From contig NC_085046.1 in assembly GCF_963662255.1 (NCBI RefSeq), forward strand, positions 100,457,324 to 100,521,323: a stretch of 64,000 nucleotides of DNA, in the 5' to 3' direction. This document shows, one piece after another, positions 11,604-24,481 of this stretch. Source of the stretch: Cinclus cinclus (taxonomy: Eukaryota > Chordata > Aves > Passeriformes > Cinclidae). Made by a program: the position numbers and the translations under genes. The notes beneath the pieces are model-generated. The model had not been told where the DNA came from, did not search any database, and saw nothing but the letters and a program-made list of their open reading frames with translations. How positions within the stretch are numbered: the first letter of the stretch is position 1; every line of letters starts with the position of its first letter.

Positions 11604-11769
11604 ACGACTTCATGCTACTTCTGTGTGCATCCTTGCAAAGGCAGATATTTGAGGATGAAAATAAAGCTGCAGTACGAATCATGGCTGGAGACAATGTGGA
11701 AATTTGCATGAACCTTGATGCAGCATCCTTTAGCCAGCATAATCCTGTTCCTGACTTCATCCACTGCCG
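11604..11769 (+). CDS. PIEZO2: PIEZO2 exon 8: cytoplasmic helix and conserved loop
   Basis: It encodes YDFMLLLCASLQRQIFEDEN, then AAVRIMAGDNVEICMNLD and NPVPDFIHCR. This includes the conserved linker between blade units. The final Arg codon is split CG|G across the very long next intron, and the continuation RSYLD on the far side fits. Donor is GTAAAA. Confidence 0.97.
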
Positions 11770-12054
11770 GTAAAAACTGAATCTTAAACACTTGGAAGAT
11801 GCAGCACTTCCTTTTCTTGAAGTTCACTAGGGTAAAAGTCATTCTCAGAGCTTCCAATTTTACTTGGAATTTGTATTCATGTATGTTCCCATCTAACTAC
11901 TGCTGTATGAGAGAGCTGACAGTTAATTTCTGGGCAATCAGCATCTGGTTTAGAACAGGGTGGATGCAAACACCTCTTCCTAAAACTGATGATTGTTTTA
12001 AGTGCTCTCCAGAGAAGCTCAGTGATAAATTTGCCTGAATGCCTGCATTCACAA

Positions 12055-12140
12055 AATCCTAGACTTGTTTAGGTTGGAAAAGAACTTTAAGATCACCATG
12101 TCCCACTGCTATCTTAAACAACCAACACATTGCAAAATGT
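12055..12140 (-). mobile_element. Short CR1 tail remnant, antisense
   Basis: The stretch 'cctagacttgtttaggttggaaaagaactttaagatcacc' reads as the reverse of a CR1 3' terminus. Only the last roughly 90 bases are recognisable. Confidence 0.65.
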
Positions 12141-14209
12141 TCACCTTTAGGTCACAAGTTCTTGCATACTATCTGTGCACAACTGGATTTACAAGGTTTG
12201 AGAGGAAAAAGTAATTTGGCTGTTAGGTTATTCTAACTCTATATTTCCAACTCCAGAAAGAATCTTGGTACTCAAATTTGAATTTCCCTCTATGAATGCC
12301 CAGTGGGGCGGCATTTATGGTGGACATAAGTGCTCTGGTGTTTCCCCCAAACACAGACATGTTAGCAAGAATCCACTGTAGTCTTCAGTTTCCCATGTAT
12401 GTGTTTAATCCCAAAAAGTCATTAGTTGTGTCCTGCTGAGTTGTTGTGTAAGCACAATCAAAATAATACTCTGAGACTGTCATTTGTGGTATTTCATCTA
12501 GGCATAAGAAGCATAAAAGTGTCTTGGGAGGACAACTGACATGTCTTCTTGTTCCTGAGCATTGCATACAAGGTTGTTTTAGAAAGTGAATAATACATAA
12601 AGGGGCAGAACTTGAGGCAGTGTGTTCTGAAAGGCCTTCAAACAATGGAACTGTTCCATTGTGTGATCATTTCGGCAAACACAGATTAGCTCAGCTCTTC
12701 TAAATTGTGCTGGACATATTCTTATTTGAAGTTGTCCCTGAAAGTTTGTGCAGTGTCACAAGAGTAAGTGGCAAGAGTAAGATTGCTGAGCTTTGGTGTT
12801 CTGTCAGACTTGATCTGTGAATGCATGCTACCTACAGATTTCATAGTATGACAGGAATGCAAAAATGTCTAGAACTAATGTCCATTAGAACTAATCTTCC
12901 TTTTGATTGCAGACTTTTATTTCTTTTACCAGAAAAGTGGTTATCACTGGAAGTCCTTCTCAAGATCTTTAGAGTGATCCTGCTACTTCTGTTACAATTG
13001 GTTGCCAAATCTATCTTGAAATAGCTTTGAACTCTTGAAACATTCAGTTGACTCATTTGTCCTGAGATTTATAGTTGCTACTAGGCAAAGGTTGAACAGT
13101 TCTCCCCCTTGAGAATTTCCAGTCTACACAGTGAGCCCAGTGCTCTAGATTCAGTAACATAAGCAAGAAGCAAGGAGTATTAATCTTTCTTCAAAATGCT
13201 CCATCAAGTGAGAATGCTTTCTAAAACATACCTGACAAATAGGGCTTAGTTGAGAGGAAATGTAGTGGAGATTGCCTGAGTTTTTCTGCTGCCATTGAAG
13301 TTGTGTCCATCTTAGCAAAGGCTGATGCAGCAGTTCCATTGGGCACACTGATGTGTTTAGTCACTGATAAAGACCATCACTGGTTTCTGGCAGAAACATC
13401 AAATTTTCCACCCTTACTCCAGAAAAAAAAAAAAATCATTCTGAAAAAAACTTGTTAATGATGAGAATATGTTATAAAAAATGTCTTTCAAAGAGAAAAA
13501 GGCAGGAAAATCACTGCTTTTTGAACAGCATCTTTTGGGATCTTTTCAGTGTTCTCTGAAATCTGATAAGTAATTCTGGTCATCTGTATATTCCCAAATG
13601 GACAAACATGTAACTTTGAAACACAGAGGATATTTGAAGATTTTGGGTAGTAATCAGGGTCAGGTTTATAGTGGAAAGCAAAGTTCAAGCTGAACTGGCC
13701 TGCTGCCCCTCCACAATCATTTGGGTTAATTTGTGTGTTTTAGTTCATGTGCATAGTAGGCATCAGCTTGAAGCGGGACATCCACTCAGACACACTGCTG
13801 GGTGTGTGCTGACCAAGGAGACCTGTGGAGAGGTCATTAACAGTATGCAGCCATTTAACTGGGAGCTTGCTGCATGTATTAGACAGTAGGTAATATTACT
13901 GATTGAGAATACAAAAGCCCCAGAAAATCAAAGAACCCATTAGTGGAGATGAGCTGAACAAATAAACTGCAATCACTTTATATTTGTTCCACCTAAATAT
14001 CAAAAAAATCTGTGCAACCATTTCATGGAACAGTTTTGTGTTGTGTGAATAAGGAGAAGAATGAAAATAAAGCAGAGAAATAAAAAATAACAGGGACATT
14101 TTTTGTTTGAAAAACAAATCATTAATTACTAGAAAACCTAGAAAAGTTAACTAATGCATTCAGGAACAAAGGAAATTCATGTTTATTCTATCTTTTATTG
14201 TAGGTATTT

Positions 14210-15545
14210 GGGAAGGGAATCACAGACTGCTGTGTATTGAAATGGAAGGGACCTTCCATTTCAAAGGAAGATCATCTAATTCCAACCTCCCTAGCAAGGG
14301 TATTGACACCTTCCACTAGACCAGGTTGTTCAAAGCCCATCCAGCTTGGCTTGGAATACTTACAGGGATGTGTTATCCACAACTCTGGGTGACCTGTTCC
14401 AGTGCCTCATTACACTCTGAATAAAAAATTTCTCTCTAACATCTAATCTAAATCTCTCTTCTTCTAGTTTAAAAGCCTTGTCTTATCCCCGCATGCCTGT
14501 GTAAACACTCCTTTTTTATAGGACCTCTTTAATTATGAGAAGATCACAGTGAGGTCTCACCAGAGCTTTCTTTTCTCCAGGCTGAACAACCCCAACTGTC
14601 AGTCTTTCCTTATAGGGAAGGTGCTCTATCCCTCTGTCCATGTTCTTGGACCTCCCCTGGACTCATTCTAACAGGTCCCTGTCTTTCTTGGACTGAGGAC
14701 CGCAGACCTGAACGCAGTACTCCAGGTGATATCACATGAAGGCAAAGTAGATGGGGAGAATCACCTTCCTTGACCTCTTTTGAAGCAGCCCAGGATGCAG
14801 CTGGCTTTCTGGGATGTGAGTGCACATTGTCAGCTCATGTTCAGCTTTTCATCCATGAGAACCTCCTTCTTGTCAGGGCTGCTGCCAATGAATTCCTCTC
14901 CCAGTCTGTGCTCATGTCTGGGGTTTCCCTGACTCAGATGCAGGACCTTGCACTAGGACTTGTTCAGCTTTATAAGGTTCATATGGACCCACTTCTCAAG
15001 CTTGTCCAGATCCCTCTGGATGGCATCCCATTCTTCTGTTGTGCCAACTGCATCACTCAGCTTGGTGCTGTCTGCAAACTTGCTGAGGGTGCACTTGATC
15101 CCAATGTCTGTGTCACTGATGAAGATATTGAGGAGCACCTGTCCCAGGACAGAGCCCTGATAGACACCACTTGTCACCTACCTCCAGCTGGACACAGAGC
15201 CATTGATCACAGCTCTCTGGCTGCATCCATTCAGCCAATTCTCTATCCACTGCATAACCCATTTGTCAAACCCATGTCACTCCAGTCTAGAGAGATAAGG
15301 ATGTCATGTAGGACCATCCTGAAGATTTTACAGAAGTCCAGGTAGCTGACATTTCTCTATATGTTGACCTTACAGAGCGTCGCAGTCACTCCATCATAAA
15401 AAGCCACAAGAGTGGGCAGGCATAATTTTCCTTTAGTGAAGCCATGCTAGGATCACCTTCTTGTCTTGCATATGGGTCTTGTGTTCTTTAAGGTATCTTA
15501 CCTTTCTTTCAGCTCTCAGGAGTCCCTTTCAATGTTTTCACTACA
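14210..15545 (-). mobile_element. CR1 LINE, antisense, includes reverse transcriptase end
   Basis: The longest CR1 in the window. Its 3' end faces 14210 and its 5' end faces 15545. The minus strand at 14953-15177 encodes the end of the reverse transcriptase: [20 protein letters not shown], then a CTLSKFAD region. The catalytic F-A-D-D motif reads F-A-D-S, and the region is flanked by stops, so it is dead. The 3' UTR block at 14340-14700 contains the usual antisense features (gacctgttccagtgcctcat; ctccaggctgaacaacccca). Confidence 0.9.
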
Positions 15546-16540
15546 GTATAGATTATCCCAGGCTTTACATTATGTTATTTTTGAGAGGTTACACAGCACA
15601 CATGCAATGCTAAATGCCTAATTTGCTTCAAAGAAGCACCAGAAAATAGGTGACAGTACCTTAAGGTGACTGAATATTTTATTAGGAGTTACAAATCTTT
15701 AAAATAAGGACTCTCAGGCTCTGGGTAATCCACTGGAGATCTACCTCAGAAGAAAATGTATGTATCTGGCCTCTATCCAAGACAATTTGGAACTGAAAGG
15801 GCTTTGTCTAAAAACATTTCTTGGGCTTTTCAAGAGACATTTCAGAATGGTTTAAATGTTTAGTAACATGGACAAGAACTTGATTCAAACCTTATCCAAG
15901 CAAGTGAAATTAATAATAGCATTTCTCCAAAAGTCAGTCAGAAAGACCCAAACAGGAAGAGAAGACAACCTGATTATGAATAAATTATGAAGCAGAAGAA
16001 ATTTTTTTTTAAAAAAAGTTGTGCTTGGTATTCTTGTGTTTTCTGAAAAGTCTGATGTGTATTTACTGCTATGTAAAAGAATAGCAGCTGCAGACTGAAG
16101 CTTCCTTTCTGAAGTGTCGCTTCACTTAAGAAGGTACTACTTGGTCACTGTTCTTGTAGACATGGATAATAAGCTTTTAACTGCAACATAAACAGTGGCA
16201 GAAGAACATACTTCCAAAATGCTTAATTTTCTTCTCTCTGGAGAAATACTTGAGTTCAACAACAATAAATACAGTCTAAGTAAGAGATTTCCTGAAATTT
16301 TTTTGTCTTTCCACCCCCAGATTTCTCAGGGGATACGTGCTTGACCCCAAAGGAGTGCACATCCAAAGGACTTTGAAAACAGAAATAAGAACAAAGAATA
16401 GAAATAGGAGCTTTTAGAATGACACAGGATCTGAAGCAACCTCACTGAGGATAATCCTTTCCCACAGTCTCTAATGCTGGAAAATTCTCATTTCAGTTCC
16501 CAAGAAGTTTTCAGACATTCTCTTAGACATTGTCAGGGGG

Positions 16541-16554
16541 AAAAAAAAAAAAAA
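16541..16554. repeat. A-rich homopolymer run
   Basis: An intronic A run following GGGGG. It is flanked by unique sequence and has no transposon attached that I recognise. Confidence 0.8.
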
Positions 16555-16634
16555 GCTTGGGATTGTAATCTTCTTTTTTCCATTTAGAAGCACAGACAGT
16601 CATTGAACTGTCTCCTTTAATACCTGGGAACTGG

Positions 16635-16692
16635 TATAATAATATAATCTAATAATAATAAAATAATATAATCTAATTATAATAAAAATAAT
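16635..16692. repeat. AT-rich (AATAAT)-like low-complexity patch
   Basis: Interspersed AAT/ATA units with repeated 'aataatataatcta' blocks. The flanks share ctgggaac (around 16624 and 16693), hinting at a small local duplication. Confidence 0.75.
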
Positions 16693-19600
16693 CTGGGAAC
16701 CATCATGAGGGGAGTCAGGTAAAGTGTCTGAACGGCAGCTGTAATGTCAGTCTTGGAACTGTGCTCGGACTTAAGCCAGTGAGGTAGGACCTGCAAATGA
16801 ACATTACAGGCTTCCTGGTTTTATTATTTAAAGCAGATAAACATTCTGTTGCTAAAAAAAATGAAACTCAGCAAATAATACAGTTGTGAATTTGGGTATT
16901 TTTAAGGTGGATACAAGCATGAAGGAAGGACTTCACTGATAATAAAGTAATTGTAAAATTTCGTATCAGTTCCTTGAGAGGGTTTAACAAAAATAGTAGG
17001 AACTAACACCTATGGGATCCACAAAAATAGGTTTGAATAAGTCCATTGAAATAAGGGAACTAGTTCTCAGAAGATTGGATGTTGCTATTGGCAGAGGGAA
17101 AATCAACCAAACTCCCTTCTGAAAGCTGAAATAGGGTTTGGGGGAAGGGAAAGGATTTGAGGATGGAAGCTGAGTTGGGAACATTAGCAATGTTGAGATT
17201 AGAAGAGGAAACGAGCTCTGATGCAGGGTCACACAGGCTACTAAGAGTGTAAGGAATAGGCGATATGGGAGGAAGAAAGAAAGAAGAAATTTGGGAGTAG
17301 GTGAAGCTTACAGAACACATATGTATAGGGACAATATGTCATCAGAAGAAGGCTACAGGAGGAGCCTTGTGGTTACAAGAAGGTGGGTGCCACACTCAAA
17401 GCAGGGGGCTGCTAAGGGAAAATAATGAAGCTGTGTAGCAGCAGCTCCTCCAGCATGAAGAAGCCTTGAGCTGTATCCATCACCACAAAAGGCTCTCACC
17501 AGTGTGTAAGCAGAAGTGTTTCCTTCCCCTAAATTTCAAAGTGCTGGCTGATGACAAATACCTTTCTTGAAAGGGATTATCAGCTGCAGCATCAGCACGT
17601 CTTGGTGCCTGCAGGCAGAGGTCCAGACTCTAGACTGGTCATAGTCAAACACATCATGTAGCATGCCAGGAAAACAACTACACCTAGAGCAATATCTCTC
17701 TGCAACAGGCTGGGTTGTATTACAGTTAAAAAATGAATTCCTATTAAATAAAATATTGAAAAATCATGGCAAGACCAATAAAACTTTAGAAAAGAAAAGC
17801 AGATAATTTGATATAGACAGCCATCTGAGGTTAAAATAGCTTTGATGGATGTGTGGAATGAACTTCAGACTTTGTCTTCCTTGGTTTTGAGCAAATTGAT
17901 GCAGTATTTTTTTCCAAAATGTTATCCAGAGTATTAGTGGGTTCTACTAAAGACATGGTTGGAAAATCACTTGGTTTTATTTCTCATTAATCTTTCAGGT
18001 TTCTTCTGTGTAATTTCTCATTCAAGGTCTGTCATGCTACCAAAAGCCTTAGTTTGATGCTTTCAGTGCACTGGTGTAGTGCTCATCTTACTTGGAAGTG
18101 TGACTATTCCTAGCCTCCTGCTGCACCTTCCCACCTTTCTGCACTCATCACACCAGCCCTGAGCTGCTTCAGAGGCTAAGTGGACATAAAAGTATCCCTT
18201 CCTTCTGTCCTCCCTCAAAGTAAATAGGCTTTTGCAAATTTCTTCTTGAAACCAGTTCAAAGAGCCAAAGCCAAAAAGGGGCTGAAGTGCAGAGCTAAAG
18301 GAATGACAGGGAGTGGGACTGTCCCCTTGGGAAACAATTGTGGAGATTTCTAAGGTGTATTGTTAAATATCACATCCTGAGGGTGGCCTTTTGCTCTTGG
18401 TAAATGAAGAACAATTAAAGAACTCTTAAATAACACTTAGAAAAGGAGAGTTTGGAAGTTTTACATCACATTAAACTAACGATCTGTGTGGTCTGCAGTC
18501 AAAGCATAAAATCACAGTATATGCTATCCAAGATTAAGCTTTTTCTCCTGTCTGTGTAGAAGCTTTCAAACAGAGGGTAAGCACCTCGACTGTCCTCATG
18601 GGTTTGTGTAGGGTCTTTTTAACTGTTGAGGTGTCTTTGTCCTTCAGCTTCCCACTGTTGCATAATGATCCCAGAGCAAGGAATGGAAACTCCTTGCTTC
18701 CTAACATTCTGGGCTTTGAGGCAGAATTTAAAGATTTACGTATGAGAACATGTCAAATTATTTGAGAGGTAACATGTAGAGAACTCCCCACCAAGACATG
18801 TCTTTGTTCCTGTTCTTACAGCATTTGACCTATCTATAGCAATACAAACAATTAATGAAAATATGGGGCATGTGTCACTCTATGCTGTAACAGACAAGAT
18901 TTTGCATGTAGTAACTGAAAGAAACATGATTTCTGGAAAATTTTTATCTACCTGAAACAACTTGGGTGGTTCTCTCCATTGTGTTCAGTGTGGCATTCTT
19001 GGGCTAGCAGAAGTACCTTGGGTGGTTGGTGGTCTCCATTGTCTAAGTGTGCCTTGACTGACTTGTTCAAACACCATTGTCTGAGATGTCCACACCAAGA
19101 TGAATTCTTGGGAGCCACTTTTATTGCTTGATTTGCTTTTAACTGCAGTGTTATAAAAGTCAGAATGCTTTCCATCTTTAAGGACTGCATCATTTGTCAC
19201 TTGATGCAGTTGTAGGTGCATCCTCCCTTCTGAGAATGTTTCTGCTTCAACCAGTTTTGTTGTTTGGTTGGTTTAGAGATGCCCAAGGCATATTGTATGT
19301 ATATTCTGGGTGTAAGAAGAGCAGGTGTATTTAATAAGGTAGATGACTGCTAAAATATAGCAAATGGCTACCATTATAGTGAAAAAATAGCTAAAAAATA
19401 TTTTTTGTCTTCTTTTTCATATTTTCTCTAATTTTCTGAAGTTTTAATGTAAGAATGATACCTGCTGCTGATAAGGACACGAGCAAATGCCACGTGTATA
19501 TGTTGGGAAGTTTGAGTTGAGACATTTCCAGTTGTCTCTAAGTGTCAGGTGCCTTTTTATTGAAGAGTATTAAGACATTGCTGGTTTTTTTGATCAATTT

Positions 19601-21088
19601 GGTTCTATTTTGGGCTTTTCTCAAAAGATGCTGATGCATTTTGTTGGTAGCAAAGGACAAGCCAAGCTTTTTGAAATAGAGCAGTGTCAGAAAAGTGATC
19701 TCTTCCTTGACATCCCACACACCAATAGTTATTAGTAAAGGAGTATCAAACAGAATGCTATTTTCTGGAAAAGCAATGAGACCACCGTTCCTAGTGCGCA
19801 TCAAGTTAATGAAGACCTCTTCGACTGATGTTTTCTTTATTTTCCAGTGAATATTGATTCTTTGTTAATGTTTTATCACCCAGAACCCAGTAACCTCCAA
19901 AGTCATGATATTTGCTGATTTCACAGGCAGTAGATCACAAATTTCTTAAATATTTGCAGCAAATAAGCATAAAGGAACTTTCTTGTTACCCTCCATTAAA
20001 TGCCTCTCTGGTGAAATGTGTCATAGAGGCCTATAAATGTAAGACTATAAATACATACTCCTAGAAAGTTCTGAGCCTGAGAACATCAAGCAGCAGGGGC
20101 CTTTTTATGTGGCTTCATACAGTGCATTTAGTTCATTTGCTGCTTACATGGTTTGGCTTAGGTGTATGTGCACTCCTGTAGCTCCATCTCCCTGCCTGGT
20201 TTCCTGACAAATGTAGTCACACAGCCTGGGTGAACAGGCTCTGAAAACACAGTTAGATTTGGAATCAAAACACTATAAATGGGGGGAAACTAAGAATTAG
20301 TTGGTTTTGCAGTGTTTAGCTATATGTAGTATTTGGTATTGCCTTTGGCAGATATTCTTGTTTGAAAACTCACTGCGTCAATATTAAGTCAAGATTTTAA
20401 GGAATCTGAAAACACCAAATTATTTCTCTCTCTTTCCCACTGTGGGCCAGGCTGATTTCAGGTAGCTCTGTCTCATAGCTTCCTGGAAAACATTTCAGTA
20501 AATTCTATCACATTTCTCTTCTGTAGAAACCTTTGCCCCTAAAGATTTTTGCAGCTGATCACCATCAGAGAAAGATCTTTTTAGCAGTTGTTTATGAAAA
20601 CTCATCTGAATTCCCTAGAAGTCATCAATAAATATAGAATTGTTTTCAGTGATGTACTGTAGTTGGCTTTTTAAAGTAGATTTGCTACACCATTTTTCAG
20701 ACTTCTTGAAAGATGATCTCAGTCAGCCCTTAGATCACATATGTGACATTGCCAAGTAATATCTCTCTGCCATGAATTTGATGAGAACAGGTTTTTCTCC
20801 CTTCCATGATACAAGGCTTGATCCTGCGGCAAGCACGGCGCCCTGACCAAGTGTAGCAAGGTACTTATGCACAGGAAGGAGCTGAAATGGAATGTATGAG
20901 CTGGGCAGACCCGTGCATGAACCAAACCCCCTGACTCTGGTGTTAGTGGTGAGCATCTGCGCAAATACCGAAGTGTGAGAATGCCCAGAAGACCTTGGGC
21001 ACAAGTGTTAGCCAGTAGTGCAGGAAGAGGAAAGAGAACATTGCCCTCAGAAAAAAATGGTAACTTTCTCTCCTTATTTTACTTCTAG

Positions 21089-21332
21089 GTCCTACTTAGA
21101 CATGTATAAGGTGATAATATTTAGTTACCTCTTCTGGTTTGTGCTTACCATAATCTTCATCACGGGAACCACAAGGATCAGCATATTCTGCATGGGCTAC
21201 TTGGTGGCCTGCTTCTATTTCCTTCTCTTTGGTGGAGACCTGCTGCTGAAGCCCATTAGGAGCATTCTGCGTTACTGGGACTGGCTGATTGCCTACAACG
21301 TCTTTGTGATCACCATGAAGAACATCCTGTCG
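21089..21332 (+). CDS. PIEZO2: PIEZO2 exon 9: four-helix blade unit core
   Basis: It encodes (R)SYLDMYKVIIFSYLFWFVL, TIIFITGTTRISIFCMGYLV and ACFYFLLFGGDLLLKP, followed by SILRYWDWLIAYNVFVITMK and NILS. It starts with the last base of the split Arg codon and ends in phase 0. Several hydrophobic helices are separated by short turns. The GGDLLLKPI and RYWDWLIAYN stretches are hallmarks of PIEZO blades. Donor is GTAGGG. Confidence 0.98.
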
Positions 21333-22475
21333 GTAGGGAGCTGCTGCCTTCGTTGAATGGCCATTAAAAATCCTTTTTTGGGACCATAGCCTGCAAGCAC
21401 AAAGTAGTCTGCAGTTCAATTCAGCATTGCTAAGGATTGGCAGTGCATATCCATCACAGGAAAATGTGTGCCTTTGTGCTCAGTCAGGCTCTGTGAAAGC
21501 TCACAAGCTACTTTCAAAGGGCCAGGTTCTGGTTTCTTTGCCTAGTGAATTCTCTCCTTAGAAGTCTCATGAAAATCTCAGTGAAGTGAAAAATGAGTAA
21601 GAAGTGCAAAATTAGTCATACTGTTGATAAGTAGTGCACATTTAATTAGATAATTTATTTAAATAAAGTATTTTCAAACCTAGTATGAGATAAAGTCATG
21701 TGATGTGATGTAAAGTAATCAGTGAAGTTGACTACAAGGTTACAAATTCCATTCCTGTTTCCTTTAGAACTAGTGTGAAATTCAGGTGGAAACAGATATA
21801 TTTGATAATTAAATGCCAAAATAGCCTGCAAAATATTAAAGATTTTTTTGCATTAATTAACTCCTTTGTATGTATTCTTGCACTGGCACTGACAGGTGAT
21901 TAAGACAGGCCAGTAATTTCAATCTTTTTGAAAGATAAATTTAGATTTATTCCTGGCAATTGCTGTTTAGCTTTGAACATTTTTAGTGCTGGACTGCAAA
22001 GAACAGACATTTTTTCTTTTTACATTTATTTAAGTCACTATGCTGTAATAAAATTGATTTATGAGTGGCTTGAATTTGCAAATGTTCTAAATGCTGGCAT
22101 ATGTGCTTCATTTTATGCTTGGTAATTTGGTGGAGCTACATGTATTTTAGGCTTGTTCATGTATGTTTGCAAGATTAAGTCAGTAATTTATAAAAGCTGG
22201 TTGTTGTCACATCACATGTCAGATGTGTCCCTACCTGTGCAAAGACACAAACCCACACACCTCCTGTCTCACTAATAATCAAAAAAACAAGTTCTGTCTA
22301 AGACTAGTTTGTGTGTCACTAGTAAAGCCACTCTTTCTTCCAAGATCTTTTAGTAATGAGAATAATTTGCCTGCCCTTGGCTGTATTGTTTCTCATGTAA
22401 TGTAAAAAGATTCAATTTTTCTAATCTTTATTTCTGCTATGTCTTGTTATGTGACACTGCCCTTTTACTTTGCAG
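21333..22475 (+). other. Intron 9-10
   Basis: A 1143-bp AT-rich GT-AG intron. No recognised repeat. Confidence 0.9.
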
Positions 22476-22572
22476 ATAGGAGCATGTGGCTACATTGAAT
22501 CATTAATTGAGAATAGTTGCTGGGTGATTCAGGCATTTAGCCTGGCTTGTACAGTTAAAGGCTACCATATTC
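22476..22572 (+). CDS. PIEZO2: PIEZO2 exon 10: short helix-loop segment
   Basis: It encodes IGACGYIESLIENSCWVIQA and FSLACTVKGYHI, with the final Pro codon split C|CA. Phase 0 start, phase 1 end. The GACGYI and FSLACTVKGY parts are conserved in PIEZO2. Donor is GTAAGT. Confidence 0.96.
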
Positions 22573-24321
22573 GTAAGTATAGCTTATTTTTCTCCATAAT
22601 TTTCTATAAATAAAGAATCATCTTAAAATTTTCCACCATATTTAAGTTGTACCTTCCCTTGATATACCACCTTTTGAAAAATCTTGGTCCTATATTGATT
22701 AGCAACACAGAATATTGAAAATATTTCACAGGAACAAGGGAGACATATACAGAGCAAACTACCACCATCCCCATATATCCACCCAAGATCACAGATTAAT
22801 CACATTTTCCCATATATGCAATTGATGTGGTACTCTAGTTCACTGTACAACTTGAGCTAAAAGGTCATCTCTGTCCATCACTGCATGGACAGGGCACCTT
22901 TTCCCAGCTGCATTCCCCGTGTGCTGTGTGGACTCCCACTTCTCCCTGTGTACCAGGGTTCAGTGGTTCAAAGGGTAAACCAGTTCAGCTCACTGAAATG
23001 TCATGGGAGTGGTAATTTTTCTGAATGTGTAGTGAGTTTAGCCATTTTTTTCCCTGTGATTATTCTCATGTGGTGATAAAAGGAATGGAGTAGATAATAT
23101 CTGTGGATGGAGGTGAGAGAAGGGATGAATGACAAAGTATAGAGAGCAAAACCCTTCACATCCCAGTGAGCTATTAATTTGTCTCCTCTTTGTCCTGACA
23201 ACCTCGATTAACTGTATGAAACCTGCAGGTTTTTTAGTAGTTTTTGCATTTGTTTTTTTTTCCCCCTGAATTTAAAGAGCTGTTTCATCCTAGTGAATCT
23301 GCAGCAAAATTCTGAATTCCTGTTGTCATAATTGATCCTAATAGGTAAGTGTGGAATAAGGGAAAAGAAAGTAAATATGAAGATGCAAAGTCACAGGATA
23401 AAAAGTACCTAGGAATTCTTGTGTTATCCAAAACTTTTTGGGCAGCAGTAGAAACTTAGACACAGGTTTTCCACCCCACCCCCTGGGTTTGGGCACAGCA
23501 GGCTTTGAAGCTCTTGTAGTTTGACCTTCCAGAGCTATTAGATTGGCTTGCTTTCTTGAAAAGCCAGCTTCGAGCCAGAGCCTGTCCCTTGAGTCCTTCT
23601 ACTGCCTTCTGTAGGGTAGCATAGGCCATGTAGTTTATAGTCCAGCTCCACAAAACCCAGTTTTAATTTTTTAATATCCCCAGGAGAGCTGTCTTACAGA
23701 GAATAAAGAAAGAAAGAAATAGCCCAAGCCAAAATCTAGAGGTGGGAGGAATGGGATTTCCTCTCTGCCTGTCTCCTCCTACCTCAAAGGAAGCAGTTTT
23801 GTGGTTTCAAGTATTTCTTCTCTTATGCAATGGAAAGGAACGTTGAGCTGAGTTGTGGAGAGGAAAAATAAAAATATTAGATGGTGGCAGTCAAAAAGTC
23901 ATTTTGACAAAAATAAACCACTTATTTCTCCTGTTGATAGTGTTCTTAATTAAAAAATTAGAGGAAAAAGTCACTTTGAAGAGAAGAAAAAAATTATATA
24001 CGACATTTTAGGAAAAACTGAAATCAAATAATTCAGTGTAACAAAAATTACGCCTTTTCCATTCTTTGATTTCAAGTACTTACTAAAGTGGAGTGCATTT
24101 ATATGCAAATGGTTCACTTCTGATTAATTGCTACTTGTCATGGGACATCACATTGTTGGAAGCTTTTTGATTTACTGCAAAAGAAATTGCAGTATACCTC
24201 AAATGGAAATGCATGACAGTTTTCTTTAGAAAAATCTAAAATAATTCAAATAATTTTAAAGTTTAGGATTTTGATTAAACATTATGAAAGAATTCCTAAC
24301 ACTGATGGTGTCTTTTTCCAG
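22573..24321 (+). other. Intron 10-11
   Basis: A 1749-bp GT-AG intron. No recognised repeat; a poly-T/C run occurs near 23250. Confidence 0.88.
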
Positions 24322-24481
24322 CAACAAGCAATCTGGATTGTAAACTGCCCAGTGGAGAAGCAGGAATCATTTGGGACAGTATATGTTTCGCTTTCCTGTT
24401 GCTGCAAAGAAGAGTCTTCATGAGTTACTACTTCCTTCACGTGGTTGCAGATATAAAAGCTTCTCAGATATTAGCATCAAG
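24322..24481 (+). CDS. PIEZO2: PIEZO2 exon 11: last helix before the beam
   Basis: It completes Pro, then encodes TSNLDCKLPSGEAGIIWDSI, a helix around CFAFLLLQRRVFMSYYFLHV and the polar exit helix VADIKASQILAS. The final Arg is split AG|G. The loop TSNLDCK differs from the mammalian version in this stretch, while the flanking parts are nearly identical. Donor is GTAACA. Confidence 0.97.

Larger units (their letters stand above)
11770..21088 (+). other. Intron 8-9 (longest, 9.3 kb)
   Basis: It holds a short antisense CR1 remnant (about 12055-12140), a large antisense CR1 (about 14210-15545), an AT-rich AATAAT patch (16635-16692), several A runs (such as 16541-16554), and an imperfect local duplication around 18962-19050. 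The open frames on either strand lack similarity I can recognise. No supported exon was found. Confidence 0.85.

Noticed and set aside
14770..15345. A 191-codon plus-strand open frame, the longest in the window
   Set aside because: It reads the wrong strand of an antisense CR1; the minus strand carries the recognisable reverse transcriptase end. No independent coding support.
20820..20890. Possible ancient SINE-like stretch upstream of exon 9 (gatcctgcggcaagcac...aaggtacttatgcacag)
   Set aside because: It recalls old amniote repeats with 'gcacttaagcacgtg' wording, but the match from memory is too weak to list as a feature.
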